A DNA stretch of 10,269 bases from Clostridiales bacterium (GCA_021203285.1 JAJQBM010000073.1:1-10269), one strand, 5' to 3'. Shown: positions 1-7,020, counted from the first letter of the stretch. Notes: generated by a model from the letters alone, not told the origin. Translations and numbers: made by a program.

Positions 1-33
1 GATACATAAAATCACTGCAATCTGTATAGACAT
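1..33 (-). CDS. Possible start of a further gene, cut by the window edge
   Basis: An ATG at 33, seven bases after the cbiB stop codon's first base, opens a frame reading MSIQIAVILCI to the window edge without a stop. The hydrophobic sequence could be the beginning of a membrane protein or a Rossmann-like strand. There is no convincing ribosome binding site, and 11 codons are too few to assign anything, so this is only a candidate. Confidence 0.2.
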   Translation of the reverse strand, partial: MSIQIAVILCI

Positions 34-36
34 AAT

Positions 37-1182
37 CTAAGAGACAATCCGAAATACAACTTCGCACACCAACCGCAGCCCGCAGAAAACCACCGCTCCG
101 ATCACGCTCGTCGCGGTCATCACGCGGTTCGCCCGCACGATGTCCTCCGCCTCCACCGGCCGGCGGGCATCCCCGATCGTCGGCTTCTCGTGCAAGACTC
201 CAAAATAGGCGGCGGCTCCGCCAAGCTGTATCCCTAGCGCGCCCGCCATGACCGCCTCCGTCTGTGCGGAGTTCGGGCTGGCATGGCGCCGTCGGTCGCG
301 CCGCCAGACCCGGCAGGCATCCCTTGCTCTCCCGTTTTCTCCGGTTTTAAAAGAAGCTGTCCGAAAACGCTCATAAAACGAGAGAAGACCCGTCGCGGCG
401 ATCATCAGCAGCGCCGCGATCCGCGACGGCAGGAAGTTTACCGCATCGTCCAGCCGCGCCGCCGCCGTCCCGAAGTGCCGGTACCGCTCATTCTTATACC
501 CCACCATGGAATCCATCGTGTTGACCGCTTTGTAAAAATATCCCAGAACCGGTCCGCCGACCGCCAGAAAAATCAGCGGTGCGATAACGCCGTCCGACGT
601 ATTCTCCGCCACCGTCTCCACTGCCGCCCGCGTGACCCCCGCCTCGTCCAGCTCTGCCGTATCCCGGCCGACGATCATAGAGACGGCACGCCGCGCGGCC
701 TCGATCCCCTCCGTCCGCAGGGCGGTGTACACCTTCATACTCTCCACCCGCAGGGATTTTGTCGCAAGGATGGTATAACTCATGTAGGACTGCAGCACCA
801 GCCCCATGCCCCAATGAATCCGGTAACCAACCCACAAAATAACTGTTGAAAGTGCCGTCGTGCAGACCGGCACCAACACCGTCATGCAGAGCCCTGCCGC
901 GAACTCCGCATAATTTTTTCCGTCTCTGTCACTGTCTCCGACCCTATCCTCACTGTCATCTTCGATTACCCCGGCCGTCTCCAGATCTCCGCTCCTGTCC
1001 TCATCTCTTTCGGGACAGCGAAACACCCGCCTCATCCACCGCTCAAACAGTGTGATCATCCGTCCGATCAGGCAGACAGGGTGCCAGACCCCATGCGGGT
1101 CGCCGATGATCAGGTCTGCGATATAGCCGATCACCAGCGCCGGAAGCAAAAATGATGTATACTGTGTCAGAAATTCTCCCAC
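37..1182 (-). CDS. cbiB: Adenosylcobinamide-phosphate synthase CbiB
   Basis: CbiB is a membrane enzyme that attaches the aminopropanol arm to adenosylcobyric acid late in cobalamin synthesis. Family motifs, numbered from the chosen start, are GYIADLIIGDPHGVWHPV (19-36), ATKSLRVES (140-148), GRDTAELD (172-179), VETVAENTSDGVIAPL (188-203), KAVNTMDSMVGYKNERY (218-234) and SPNSAQTEAVMAGALGIQLGG (about 302-322), with hydrophobic segments between. The 381 residues exceed the usual 310-330, largely through a polar insert at about 57-91 in the loop after the first motif. The start is uncertain. The frame opens at GTG 1227 just after an in-frame stop, but that codon has no good ribosome binding site and overlaps a possible -10 element. 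GTG at 1182 has GGAGAG 11 nt upstream. Other cobalamin genes may lie beyond the left edge. Confidence 0.88.
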   Translation of the reverse strand: MGEFLTQYTSFLLPALVIGYIADLIIGDPHGVWHPVCLIGRMITLFERWMRRVFRCPERDEDRSGDLETAGVIEDDSEDRVGDSDRDGKNYAEFAAGLCMTVLVPVCTTALSTVILWVGYRIHWGMGLVLQSYMSYTILATKSLRVESMKVYTALRTEGIEAARRAVSMIVGRDTAELDEAGVTRAAVETVAENTSDGVIAPLIFLAVGGPVLGYFYKAVNTMDSMVGYKNERYRHFGTAAARLDDAVNFLPSRIAALLMIAATGLLSFYERFRTASFKTGENGRARDACRVWRRDRRRHASPNSAQTEAVMAGALGIQLGGAAAYFGVLHEKPTIGDARRPVEAEDIVRANRVMTATSVIGAVVFCGLRLVCEVVFRIVS

Positions 1183-1215
1183 GATCCGGTTCGCTCTCCA
1201 TAAAATACTGCTATC

Positions 1216-1243
1216 ATCATATCTCACCCCGGCATTTTTTCAA
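1216..1243 (-). promoter_or_regulatory. Possible promoter for cbiB
   Basis: On the minus strand TTGAAA (1238-1243) and TATGAT (1216-1221) are 16 bp apart, just after the iscU terminator. The start of transcription would be near 1209, downstream of the first possible GTG codon of cbiB (1227) and about 27 nt upstream of the preferred GTG (1182). It overlaps the terminator U-tract, and the 16-bp spacing is slightly short, so confidence is moderate. Confidence 0.4.
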
Positions 1244-1281
1244 TAAAAACAAAAAGGCGTGCCCCGAAAGAAGCACACCTT
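1240..1281 (-). terminator. Intrinsic terminator of the nifS-iscU operon
   Basis: In the transcript AAGGTGTGC (1273-1281) pairs with GCACGCCTT (1254-1262), a 9-bp stem with one G-U pair and a 10-nt loop, followed by a T-rich run (TTTTTGTTTTTATT). Position after iscU and the clear U-tract make it convincing. Confidence 0.88.
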
Positions 1282-1309
1282 CCCGTATCATTCTGTCAAA
1301 GTCACTGTC

Positions 1310-1738
1310 CTATCGGCAGTGCTCGCAATCCTCCACCTGCTTGAACAGCTCCGGGTCATACTCAATCCCATTCTTGTCATAGTAGTCCTTCACGGCGGAC
1401 TTCACCGCCTCCTCCGCCAGAACGGAACAGTGGATCTTGTGCGCCGGAAGCCCGTCCAGCGCCTCCACGACCGCGCGGTTTGAGAGTTCCAGCGCCTCGC
1501 TGACCTTCTTTCCCTTGATCAGCTCCGTCGCCATGGAGCTGGTCGCGATGGCAGAACCGCAGCCGAAGGTGTTGAACTTGCAGTCTGTGATAACCTGATT
1601 CTCATCGATCTTCAGGTACATCTTCATGATGTCGCCGCACTTTGCGTTGCCCACCTCGCCGACACCGTCCGCGTCCTCTATCTTTCCGACATTTCTCGGA
1701 TTCTGGAAATGATCCATTACTTTCTCACTATATAACAT
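1310..1738 (-). CDS. iscU: Fe-S cluster assembly scaffold, IscU/NifU N-terminal type
   Basis: This small scaffold protein builds Fe-S clusters with sulfur from the desulfurase encoded upstream. Its 142 residues form a single IscU/NifU_N domain without the ferredoxin or Nfu domains of full-length NifU. The cluster ligands are all present: Cys34 with Asp36 in GNAKCGD, Cys60 in FGCGSAIA, and His103-Cys104 in KIHCSVLAEEA. An extra CEHC pair (Cys138, Cys141) closes the C-terminus; similar tails are, to my knowledge, common in clostridial homologues. The ATG at 1738 lies inside the last codons of nifS, with AGGAG upstream in the nifS coding sequence, so translation is probably coupled. A strong terminator follows 28 bp after the stop. 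It may be named nifU or iscU in databases. Confidence 0.93.
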   Translation of the reverse strand: MLYSEKVMDHFQNPRNVGKIEDADGVGEVGNAKCGDIMKMYLKIDENQVITDCKFNTFGCGSAIATSSMATELIKGKKVSEALELSNRAVVEALDGLPAHKIHCSVLAEEAVKSAVKDYYDKNGIEYDPELFKQVEDCEHCR

Positions 1739-2918
1739 GCTCCTGCTCTCCTTTCTCCAGCTTTTCCCACACCGGGGACATATTTCTCAGGTATTCCACG
1801 ATACCCGGCAGCTCTTTGATCACATACTCGACCTCTTCCATCGTGTTGTACTCTGACAGCGTCAGACGCAGGGAGCCGTGCGCCACCTCGTGCGGCAGGC
1901 CGATGGCCAGAAGCACATGGGACGGATCCAGCGACCCGGAGGTGCAGGCCGACCCGGAGGACGCCGCGATGCCCTTCATATCCAGAAGAAGCAGGAGGGA
2001 CTCACCCTCGATACCCTCAAAGCAGAAGCTGACATTTCCCGGAAGACGCTTGGTCGGATGGCCGTTCAGTCTGGAATGGGGGATGACAGAAATGCCCTCG
2101 ATCAGACGGTCGCGCATGGCGGAAACCTTCGCCTCGTTCTCCTCATGCTTTGCGAGGACATCCTTCAGCGCCGCGGCCATGCCGATGATGGCCGGAATAT
2201 TCTCTGTGCCGGCGCGTTTTCCCCGCTCCTGCGCACCGCCCTCAATGATATTCGAGAGAATGATGCCGCGTCTCGCGTAGAGGCACCCGACCCCCTTCGG
2301 ACCGTGGAACTTGTGCGCCGACAGGGAGAGCATGTCGATATTCTGCTCCTTCACGTTGATATCCAGATGACCGACCGCCTGTACCGCGTCGGTGTGGAAG
2401 TAAACCTTTTTCTCTTTGCAGATCGCGCCGATCTCCGCGATCGGCTGAATGCTGCCGATCTCGTTGTTCGCGTACATCACCGTCACCAGACAGGTATCCG
2501 GGCGGATCGCCGCCTCCAGCTCGTCCGGGCGGACCATGCCGTCCTCGTGGACATCCAGATAGGTGACCTCAAACCCCTCCTTCTCCAGCTTCTGCAGCGT
2601 GTGCAGCACCGCATGGTGCTCAAAGGCCGTGGATACGATGTGCTTTTTCTTTCGCTTCGCGCCCCACCGCGCAGCGGAGACGATGGCCTGGTTGTCCGCC
2701 TCGCTCCCGCCGGAGGTAAAGATAATCTCAGCGGGCTGTGCGCCGAGACAGGCGGCGATATCCGCGCGCGCCTGCTCCAGCTTTTCCTTAGCAAGCTGAC
2801 CGACCGTGTGGAGGCTGGAAGCGTTGGCGTAGGTCTCCTGCAGGGCGGGGATCATGGCGTCAAGCGCCGCCGGGCTCATGGCTGTGGTCGCTGCGTTGTC
2901 AAAATATACATTCATCAT
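1728..2918 (-). CDS. nifS: Cysteine desulfurase, NifS/IscS type
   Basis: This is a cytoplasmic PLP enzyme that removes sulfur from cysteine as an enzyme persulfide and passes it to the Fe-S scaffold encoded next. The 396 residues match the family length. Visible features are the N-terminal YFDNAATT (5-12), His101 in the EHxAV motif that stacks on PLP, HTDAVQ with Asp177 and Gln180, the PLP Lys203 in SAHKFHGPKG, GGAQERGKRAGTEN (227-240), and catalytic Cys325 in the long-loop SSGSACTSGSLDPSHVL, marking the class I (NifS/IscS) group. The first of two adjacent ATGs (2918) has AAGGAAAG at workable spacing. The 3' end overlaps iscU by 11 bp. The gene has its own promoter and an adjacent inverted repeat. 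I use nifS as the family symbol; no nitrogenase genes are seen, so the role is probably general Fe-S assembly. Confidence 0.95.
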   Translation of the reverse strand: MMNVYFDNAATTAMSPAALDAMIPALQETYANASSLHTVGQLAKEKLEQARADIAACLGAQPAEIIFTSGGSEADNQAIVSAARWGAKRKKKHIVSTAFEHHAVLHTLQKLEKEGFEVTYLDVHEDGMVRPDELEAAIRPDTCLVTVMYANNEIGSIQPIAEIGAICKEKKVYFHTDAVQAVGHLDINVKEQNIDMLSLSAHKFHGPKGVGCLYARRGIILSNIIEGGAQERGKRAGTENIPAIIGMAAALKDVLAKHEENEAKVSAMRDRLIEGISVIPHSRLNGHPTKRLPGNVSFCFEGIEGESLLLLLDMKGIAASSGSACTSGSLDPSHVLLAIGLPHEVAHGSLRLTLSEYNTMEEVEYVIKELPGIVEYLRNMSPVWEKLEKGEQEHVI

Positions 2919-2976
2919 TTACACTCTTTCCTTCTGTATTCCAAAATGATCTGTCACTTTTCGCGGTTACATACAG

Positions 2977-3003
2977 AAAACCATATCAAACCGATATGGT
3001 TTT
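2977..3003. repeat. Perfect 11-bp inverted repeat at the nifS transcript start
   Basis: AAAACCATATC (2977-2987) and GATATGGTTTT (2993-3003) are perfect inverted copies separated by 5 bp, beginning about 5 nt downstream of the predicted transcript start. It could be an operator for a repressor, such as an Rrf2/IscR-type protein that often controls Fe-S genes, or a leader RNA hairpin. It lacks a proper U-tract for an intrinsic terminator. No regulator gene lies in the window. Confidence 0.6.
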
Positions 3004-3014
3004 AGGTTATATGA

Positions 3015-3044
3015 ACTATACCACAGCATTCTCCGCTACGTCAA
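3015..3044 (-). promoter_or_regulatory. Sigma-A type promoter for nifS-iscU
   Basis: On the minus strand TTGACG (3039-3044) and TATAGT (3015-3020) are separated by 18 bp, close to the vegetative consensus. The expected transcript start is near 3008, about 90 nt before the nifS ATG. It lies between the phosphate operon hairpin and nifS, where a promoter is needed. Confidence 0.65.
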
Positions 3045-3054
3045 TAGGATTTCA

Positions 3055-3087
3055 GGAAATTAAATCCCTGTATTTTTACAGGGATTT
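3055..3087 (-). terminator. Probable terminator of the phosphate operon
   Basis: Four bases after the kinase stop codon, AAATCCCTGTA (3077-3087 in the transcript direction) pairs perfectly with TACAGGGATTT (3062-3072) across a 4-nt loop. The 11-bp stem is followed by a short, imperfect U-rich run (AATTTCC), so termination may be incomplete. A new promoter follows 20 bp further on. Confidence 0.65.
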
Positions 3088-3090
3088 CAA

Positions 3091-4443
3091 TCAGAACTTT
3101 ACTGTTAGCACGGTGCCCTTTCCGACCTCGCTCTCCAGCGAGATCTCGGCGTCATGCAGCTCCACGATATGCTTGACGATGGCGAGCCCCAGACCGGTGC
3201 CGCCGGTCTCCTTCGACCGGCTCTTGTCCACGCGGTAGAAACGCTCAAACACGCGCTCCTGCAGATCCCGCGGTATGCCGATCCCGGTGTCCGCGACGAT
3301 GAGTACCGGTCCGTCCGCCCGGTTTTGGACCGTGACCGTCACCTGTCCGCCCGGGTTGTTGTAGCGGATCGCGTTCTGGCAGAGATTGTCGATGAGCTCG
3401 GTGATCATATTGCGGTTGGCGCGGATCACGCAGGGCTCTCCCTCGAGAGAAAGGCGGATGTCACGGCTTCCGGCGTTGACGGCCAGCAGACTGAACCGGT
3501 CTTTCACAGCCTCGTAGAGATCCACCTGCTCAAAGGCAATCTGCGTCTCGTCGCCGCCGTCCAGCTCCGAAAGGCGGATGATATCGTTGATCAGCGTCAC
3601 CAGCCGGTCCGCGTTCTGCCGGATCTGCGCCGCGAACCGCGTTTCCTGATCGGGCGTCACCATATGGTTTTCAATCAGTTCCGCGTAGCCGGAGATGGCG
3701 GTCAGCGGCGTCTTCAGCTCATGGGAGACATTGGCGGTAAAATCCTGTCGGCTCCGGGCTGCCGAGAGGATATCTTCATGCTGCCGCCGGATGGTGTTGA
3801 CAAAGGGAACCAGCTCCCGGTAGACCGGAGTGTGGGAAACATCCTCAATATGCTCCGCCATCTGGTTGATGGGCGCCAGCAGTTTCCGCGTCAGCACATG
3901 CGCCATCAGGACGCACAGCAGAATAATGATCACGACAATCAGGAGGATCACCGGAAACACCGTCATAAAGACGCTGAAAATACTGCACACATCGGAGGAA
4001 AGGCGCAAAACCGATCCGTCGTCCAGACGCACCGCATAGTATATCGTATTCAGATTCATCGTGTCGGACCGGCGGGTGCTCTCACCCTCCCCGTCCGTGA
4101 GAGCCTCGGCGATCTCCGGACGGTCCAGATGGTTCCCGAGTTCGTCCGCGGAGTTGTCATTATCATAGAGAACCGTCCCGTCCGCCGCCACCCATGTGAT
4201 GCGCAAGGTTTCCAGATCATCAAGCCCGCTCTCCAGTAATTCCAGCATGCCGACACTTTCCTCGTTCCACCCGTCCTCTTCCTCAAAAAGGCCGGTCATT
4301 TTCAGGATCTCAGCGTTTGTGCACAGATCCGCATGGATCTGTTTCTGGAACAGGCCATAAAAGACGATGGTGACACAGATCAGAGTCGCTGCAACCGCAA
4401 CGATCGACATGCCAACAAGGCGAAGGTTGATTTTCTTTTTCAT
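3091..4443 (-). CDS. Sensor histidine kinase, probable phosphate sensor (PhoR type)
   Basis: This membrane kinase probably phosphorylates the response regulator encoded 28 bp upstream. In its 450 residues there is a first membrane helix (about 10-32), an extracytoplasmic domain (about 33-153) whose ITWVAADGTVLYDND segment resembles PhoR/PDC-type sensor folds, and a second helix (about 155-182). A HAMP-like linker (LTRKLLAPINQMAEHI, 184-199) leads to the dimerisation domain with His241 in VSHELKTP. The ATPase domain shows the N box NLCQNAIRYN (353-362), G1 DTGIGIP (385-391), F box FERFYRVD (399-406) and G2 GGTGLGLAIVKH (414-425). No room exists for a cytoplasmic PAS domain between HAMP and His241, unlike PhoR of E. 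coli or B. subtilis. All catalytic motifs are intact. A hairpin follows the stop within a few bases. Confidence 0.9.
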   Translation of the reverse strand: MKKKINLRLVGMSIVAVAATLICVTIVFYGLFQKQIHADLCTNAEILKMTGLFEEEDGWNEESVGMLELLESGLDDLETLRITWVAADGTVLYDNDNSADELGNHLDRPEIAEALTDGEGESTRRSDTMNLNTIYYAVRLDDGSVLRLSSDVCSIFSVFMTVFPVILLIVVIIILLCVLMAHVLTRKLLAPINQMAEHIEDVSHTPVYRELVPFVNTIRRQHEDILSAARSRQDFTANVSHELKTPLTAISGYAELIENHMVTPDQETRFAAQIRQNADRLVTLINDIIRLSELDGGDETQIAFEQVDLYEAVKDRFSLLAVNAGSRDIRLSLEGEPCVIRANRNMITELIDNLCQNAIRYNNPGGQVTVTVQNRADGPVLIVADTGIGIPRDLQERVFERFYRVDKSRSKETGGTGLGLAIVKHIVELHDAEISLESEVGKGTVLTVKF

Positions 4444-4471
4444 ATCGGTTCTCTCTCCGGTTTCATTGTTT

Positions 4472-5140
4472 TCAATCGATCACATAACCCACATTCCGCA
4501 CGGTCCGGATCCGGCTGCCCGCATCTCCGAGCTTCTGCCGCAGGGTCTTGATGTGCATATCCACGGTGCGGGATTCTCCCTCGAACTCCGTTCCCCAGAC
4601 CTGCCGCATGATGGACTCTCTGGGGAGAACCACGCTCGGGTTCGTCATGAGATACCGCAGCAGCTCATACTCCTTAAACGTCAGCTCCAACTGGCGGTCG
4701 TCCACAAAGACGAGATGCCGGTCATGGTCGATCGTGATATTTCCAAGCTGCAGAATCTTCGGCTCCTTCGACTCCGTCCGGCGAAGCAGCACCCTGACCC
4801 GCGTGATCAGCTCCATGATGGAGAAGGGCTTTTTGATGTAGTCGTCCGCCCCCTCATCCAGCCCCCGGATCATATCCATCTCCGTGGTCTTCGCCGTCAC
4901 CATAATGACCGGAATGCACTTTGTGGAGGGATTTGTCCTCAGTTTTTTCAGGATATCATACCCGCTCTCGTCCGGAAGCATGATGTCCAGAAGAATCAGA
5001 TCCGGTGTGATCTCCTCCATTTTCTTGAAAAAATCCTTTGCCTTTTCGAATGCACAGACCATGTAATTGCTGTTTTTTAATGCGATGGTCTCAATCTCTC
5101 GAATACTGCTGTCATCCTCTACGATGTAGATCAGTGCCAT
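4472..5140 (-). CDS. OmpR/PhoB-family response regulator, probable phosphate regulator (PhoB/PhoP type)
   Basis: This is a DNA-binding response regulator, by context the partner of the kinase encoded just downstream. The 222 residues comprise a receiver domain (1-120) with acidic residues Asp9 and Asp10, phospho-acceptor Asp52 in LLDIMLP, Thr82 and the Lys104-Pro105 switch region. A winged-helix output domain follows (about 130-222) with LTFKEYELLRYL, the recognition-helix region RTVDMHIKTLRQKLG and RTVRNVGYVI. The ATG at 5140 has AGGAAGG 8 nt upstream. A GTG three codons earlier, at 5149, overlaps that ribosome binding site and is rejected. The position after pst, phoU and a phosphate symporter gene suggests phosphate-starvation control, but sequence alone cannot separate PhoB/PhoP from related regulators. 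Confidence 0.9.
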   Translation of the reverse strand: MALIYIVEDDSSIREIETIALKNSNYMVCAFEKAKDFFKKMEEITPDLILLDIMLPDESGYDILKKLRTNPSTKCIPVIMVTAKTTEMDMIRGLDEGADDYIKKPFSIMELITRVRVLLRRTESKEPKILQLGNITIDHDRHLVFVDDRQLELTFKEYELLRYLMTNPSVVLPRESIMRQVWGTEFEGESRTVDMHIKTLRQKLGDAGSRIRTVRNVGYVID

Positions 5141-5148
5141 TTTCCCCA

Positions 5149-5155
5149 CCTTCCT
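5149..5155 (-). promoter_or_regulatory. Ribosome binding site deciding the response-regulator start
   Basis: AGGAAGG on the minus strand is 8 nt before the ATG at 5140 and overlaps the alternative GTG at 5149, so the ATG is the better start. Confidence 0.6.
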
Positions 5156-5158
5156 GTT

Positions 5159-6943
5159 TTATTCCTGTCGCTCCGGAAGAACATATTTCTCCCTGATTTT
5201 CCGGTAATCCTCGCGGAACTCCCGGCTGTCCTCCAGAGGTATTTTATCCTGTTCTGTGAGATCCTCCTCACTGCAGATGCGGATCATGCAGGCTCCCACA
5301 TAGGAGCAGTGATCCAGCACATGTTCAAACGCAGTGATCATTTCTTCCAGAATCAGCCCCGCATCCATGGAACACCGGCCGCTGCGAAGACGGTCAATGT
5401 GCCTTTGGCGGAGCTCCACGCTCATACTGTCCGTGGCCTCCTCGTAGGCCTCGATACTCCGGGCCTTTGCCAGATCCATATTCCGGTACGCCGCAATCGT
5501 ATGGCTTAAAATATCCTGCGTGGCTCTGGCATACACCATCAGTTCCTGCATGCCGGATTCGGAGATATGGATTTCTTTCTCACGCAGTGCGGCGACCGAA
5601 TCGCGAACCGACGCCACATGGCCCGCAATCCGCTCAAAATCGCGGATGCACTGGAGCATGACCGAGATCTGGCGGCTATCCTGCGCGGAAAGGCTCCGGC
5701 TGCTGATTTTCATCAGATAAACACTCAGCGCCGCCTCATACCGCGCGGCACGCTTCTCAATCACGGCGGTCTGTTCATCGAACTGACCCGACTCGTCCGC
5801 CAGCAAGCGAATGCAGTAGTTTAACGACCGCTGCGCCATCTCTGCCATCTGCACCGTCGTATCCCAGCAGATTTTCACCGCAAAGGCCGGTTTCTCCAGA
5901 AAACGGTCGCCCGGAACCGCAAGCTCATCCGGCGTCTCCTCCGGCTCCTCCGGCGCCTTCGGCCTCTGATCCGGGATCGTCCGCACCGCCAGCTTCACCA
6001 GCAGACCGGCAAAGGGGAACCACACGACACAGCAGATGATATTGAATAGGCTGTGCACCATGGCGATGCCCACCGCGTTTGCCACGTCATCCAGAAAAGA
6101 AAACCCGACTGCCGCATTCACGATGTAGAAAGCAGTCATAAACACGATCGTACCGATCAGGTTGAAATACAGGTGCATCATGGAGGCGCGCTTCGCATTT
6201 CTCCCGGCTCCGACTGCCGAGATCATGGCCGTCACGCAGGTGCCGATGTTCTGCCCCATGATGATCGGAATCGCCGCCGCATAGGGAACCGCGCCCGTCG
6301 CACACAGCGCCTGCAGGATGCCGATGGAGGCGGAAGAGCTCTGGATCACGGCGGTCAGCACCGCACCGGCCAGCACACCCAGAACCGGATTGGAAAACAT
6401 GGTGAGAATTGATGTGAAGTGCTCGTTTTCCACCAGCGGCTCCACCGCGCCGCTCATCGTCTCCATGCCGAACATCAGTACCGCAAAACCCAGCAGGATC
6501 GAGCCGATATCCCGTTTCCGCTCGTTATCCTTCGCCGTCATCGTCAGGACAATGCCGATCACGGCCAGAACCGGCGAGAACGACGAAGGCTTTAACATGG
6601 AAATCAGAAAACCGCCGCCGCTGATTCCGGTCAGCGAGAGAATCCACGAGGTCACCGTCGTACCGATGTTGGCGCCCATGATCACGCCCACCGCCTGCGT
6701 CAGGTTCATGATGCCGGAGTTTACAAAACCGATCACCATGACCGTCGTCGTGGAGGACGACTGGATCACCGCCGTCACCGCGGCGCCCAGCAGGACGCCC
6801 TTGATCCGGTTGGACGTGAGCTTCTCCAGAATGCTGTCCAGCCGGCCGCCGGAAACCTTGACCAGGCCGTCGCCCATCGTATTCATTCCAAACAAAAACA
6901 TAGCAAGGCCGCCGGCCAATGTCAATATCGAAAAAATATCCAT
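5159..6943 (-). CDS. Na+/phosphate cotransporter family protein with C-terminal PhoU-like domain
   Basis: This is probably a sodium-driven phosphate symporter of the NptA/YjbB type in the cytoplasmic membrane. The 594-residue product has a membrane domain (about 1-320) with the family's internal duplication: TAVIQSSSTTTV (57-68) with GANIGTT (90-96), and TAVIQSSSASIG (197-208) with GQNIGTC (230-236). A Pro/Glu-rich linker at about 324-345 leads to a helical PhoU-like domain (about 355-590). Its metal motifs are degenerate: FERIAGH (436-442) and FEHVLDHC (539-546) replace ERxGDH. The ATG at 6943 was chosen because AGGGAG lies 7 nt upstream and MDIFSILTLAGG is the usual family start. A TTG at 6991 would add 16 polar residues and also has an AAAGGA nearby, so a longer form is possible. 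The response-regulator gene starts 18 bp after the stop. Confidence 0.9.
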   Translation of the reverse strand: MDIFSILTLAGGLAMFLFGMNTMGDGLVKVSGGRLDSILEKLTSNRIKGVLLGAAVTAVIQSSSTTTVMVIGFVNSGIMNLTQAVGVIMGANIGTTVTSWILSLTGISGGGFLISMLKPSSFSPVLAVIGIVLTMTAKDNERKRDIGSILLGFAVLMFGMETMSGAVEPLVENEHFTSILTMFSNPVLGVLAGAVLTAVIQSSSASIGILQALCATGAVPYAAAIPIIMGQNIGTCVTAMISAVGAGRNAKRASMMHLYFNLIGTIVFMTAFYIVNAAVGFSFLDDVANAVGIAMVHSLFNIICCVVWFPFAGLLVKLAVRTIPDQRPKAPEEPEETPDELAVPGDRFLEKPAFAVKICWDTTVQMAEMAQRSLNYCIRLLADESGQFDEQTAVIEKRAARYEAALSVYLMKISSRSLSAQDSRQISVMLQCIRDFERIAGHVASVRDSVAALREKEIHISESGMQELMVYARATQDILSHTIAAYRNMDLAKARSIEAYEEATDSMSVELRQRHIDRLRSGRCSMDAGLILEEMITAFEHVLDHCSYVGACMIRICSEEDLTEQDKIPLEDSREFREDYRKIREKYVLPERQE

Positions 6944-6950
6944 AAAAGAA

Positions 6951-6956
6951 CTCCCT
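6951..6956 (-). promoter_or_regulatory. Ribosome binding site of the symporter gene
   Basis: AGGGAG on the minus strand sits 7 nt before the ATG at 6943. It favours that ATG over the in-frame TTG at 6991, and the AT-rich dyad abuts it. Confidence 0.6.
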
Positions 6957-6988
6957 GTTTTTACATTGTAAAATGTATATGTAAAAAC
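6957..6988. repeat. AT-rich inverted repeat beside the symporter ribosome binding site
   Basis: GTTTTTACAT (6957-6966) and ATGTAAAAAC (6979-6988) form a perfect 10-bp dyad with a 12-bp loop, and a smaller ACATT/AATGT pairing (6963-6967, 6972-6976) is nested at one side. The 3' arm in the transcript ends directly against the AGGGAG ribosome binding site (6951-6956). It could be an operator or an RNA hairpin affecting translation; its arms include two of the TTTACA repeats. Confidence 0.55.
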
Positions 6989-7020
6989 CAAAAAGTTCCT
7001 TTTGTAAAATCTGTGTAAAA
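6963..7020 (-). promoter_or_regulatory. Possible Pho-box repeats and promoter before the Na+/phosphate symporter gene
   Basis: On the minus strand TTTACA occurs at 7014-7019 and 7003-7008, exactly 11 bp apart. Two further copies lie at 6980-6985 and 6967-6972, 13 bp apart, with TATACA between them. Eleven-bp-spaced TT(A/T/C)A(C/T)A repeats are the known binding pattern of PhoP in Bacillus. Possible -10 elements are TACATA (6978-6983, 19 bp after the second box) and TACAAT (6965-6970). The region is AT-rich, so chance repeats are possible. The location between phoU and a phosphate symporter gene, upstream of a PhoP-type regulator gene, gives some support. Confidence 0.35.

Noticed and set aside
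1294..1299. TTGACA on the minus strand just after iscU, as a -35 element for cbiB
   Set aside because: No acceptable -10 lies 16-18 bp downstream; that position falls in the terminator stem.
1878..3005. A 375-codon plus-strand open frame antisense to nifS
   Set aside because: It mirrors a clear NifS gene, is rich in Arg, His and Asp as antisense shadows are, and has no recognisable domain.
3154..4239. A 361-codon plus-strand open frame antisense to the kinase gene
   Set aside because: The kinase on the other strand has all its motifs; this frame has shadow-like composition and no family features.
6944..6991. TTG start at 6991 adding 16 residues to the symporter
   Set aside because: The added residues are polar and unlike the family, and the ATG at 6943 has a well-placed AGGGAG; it remains a minor possibility.
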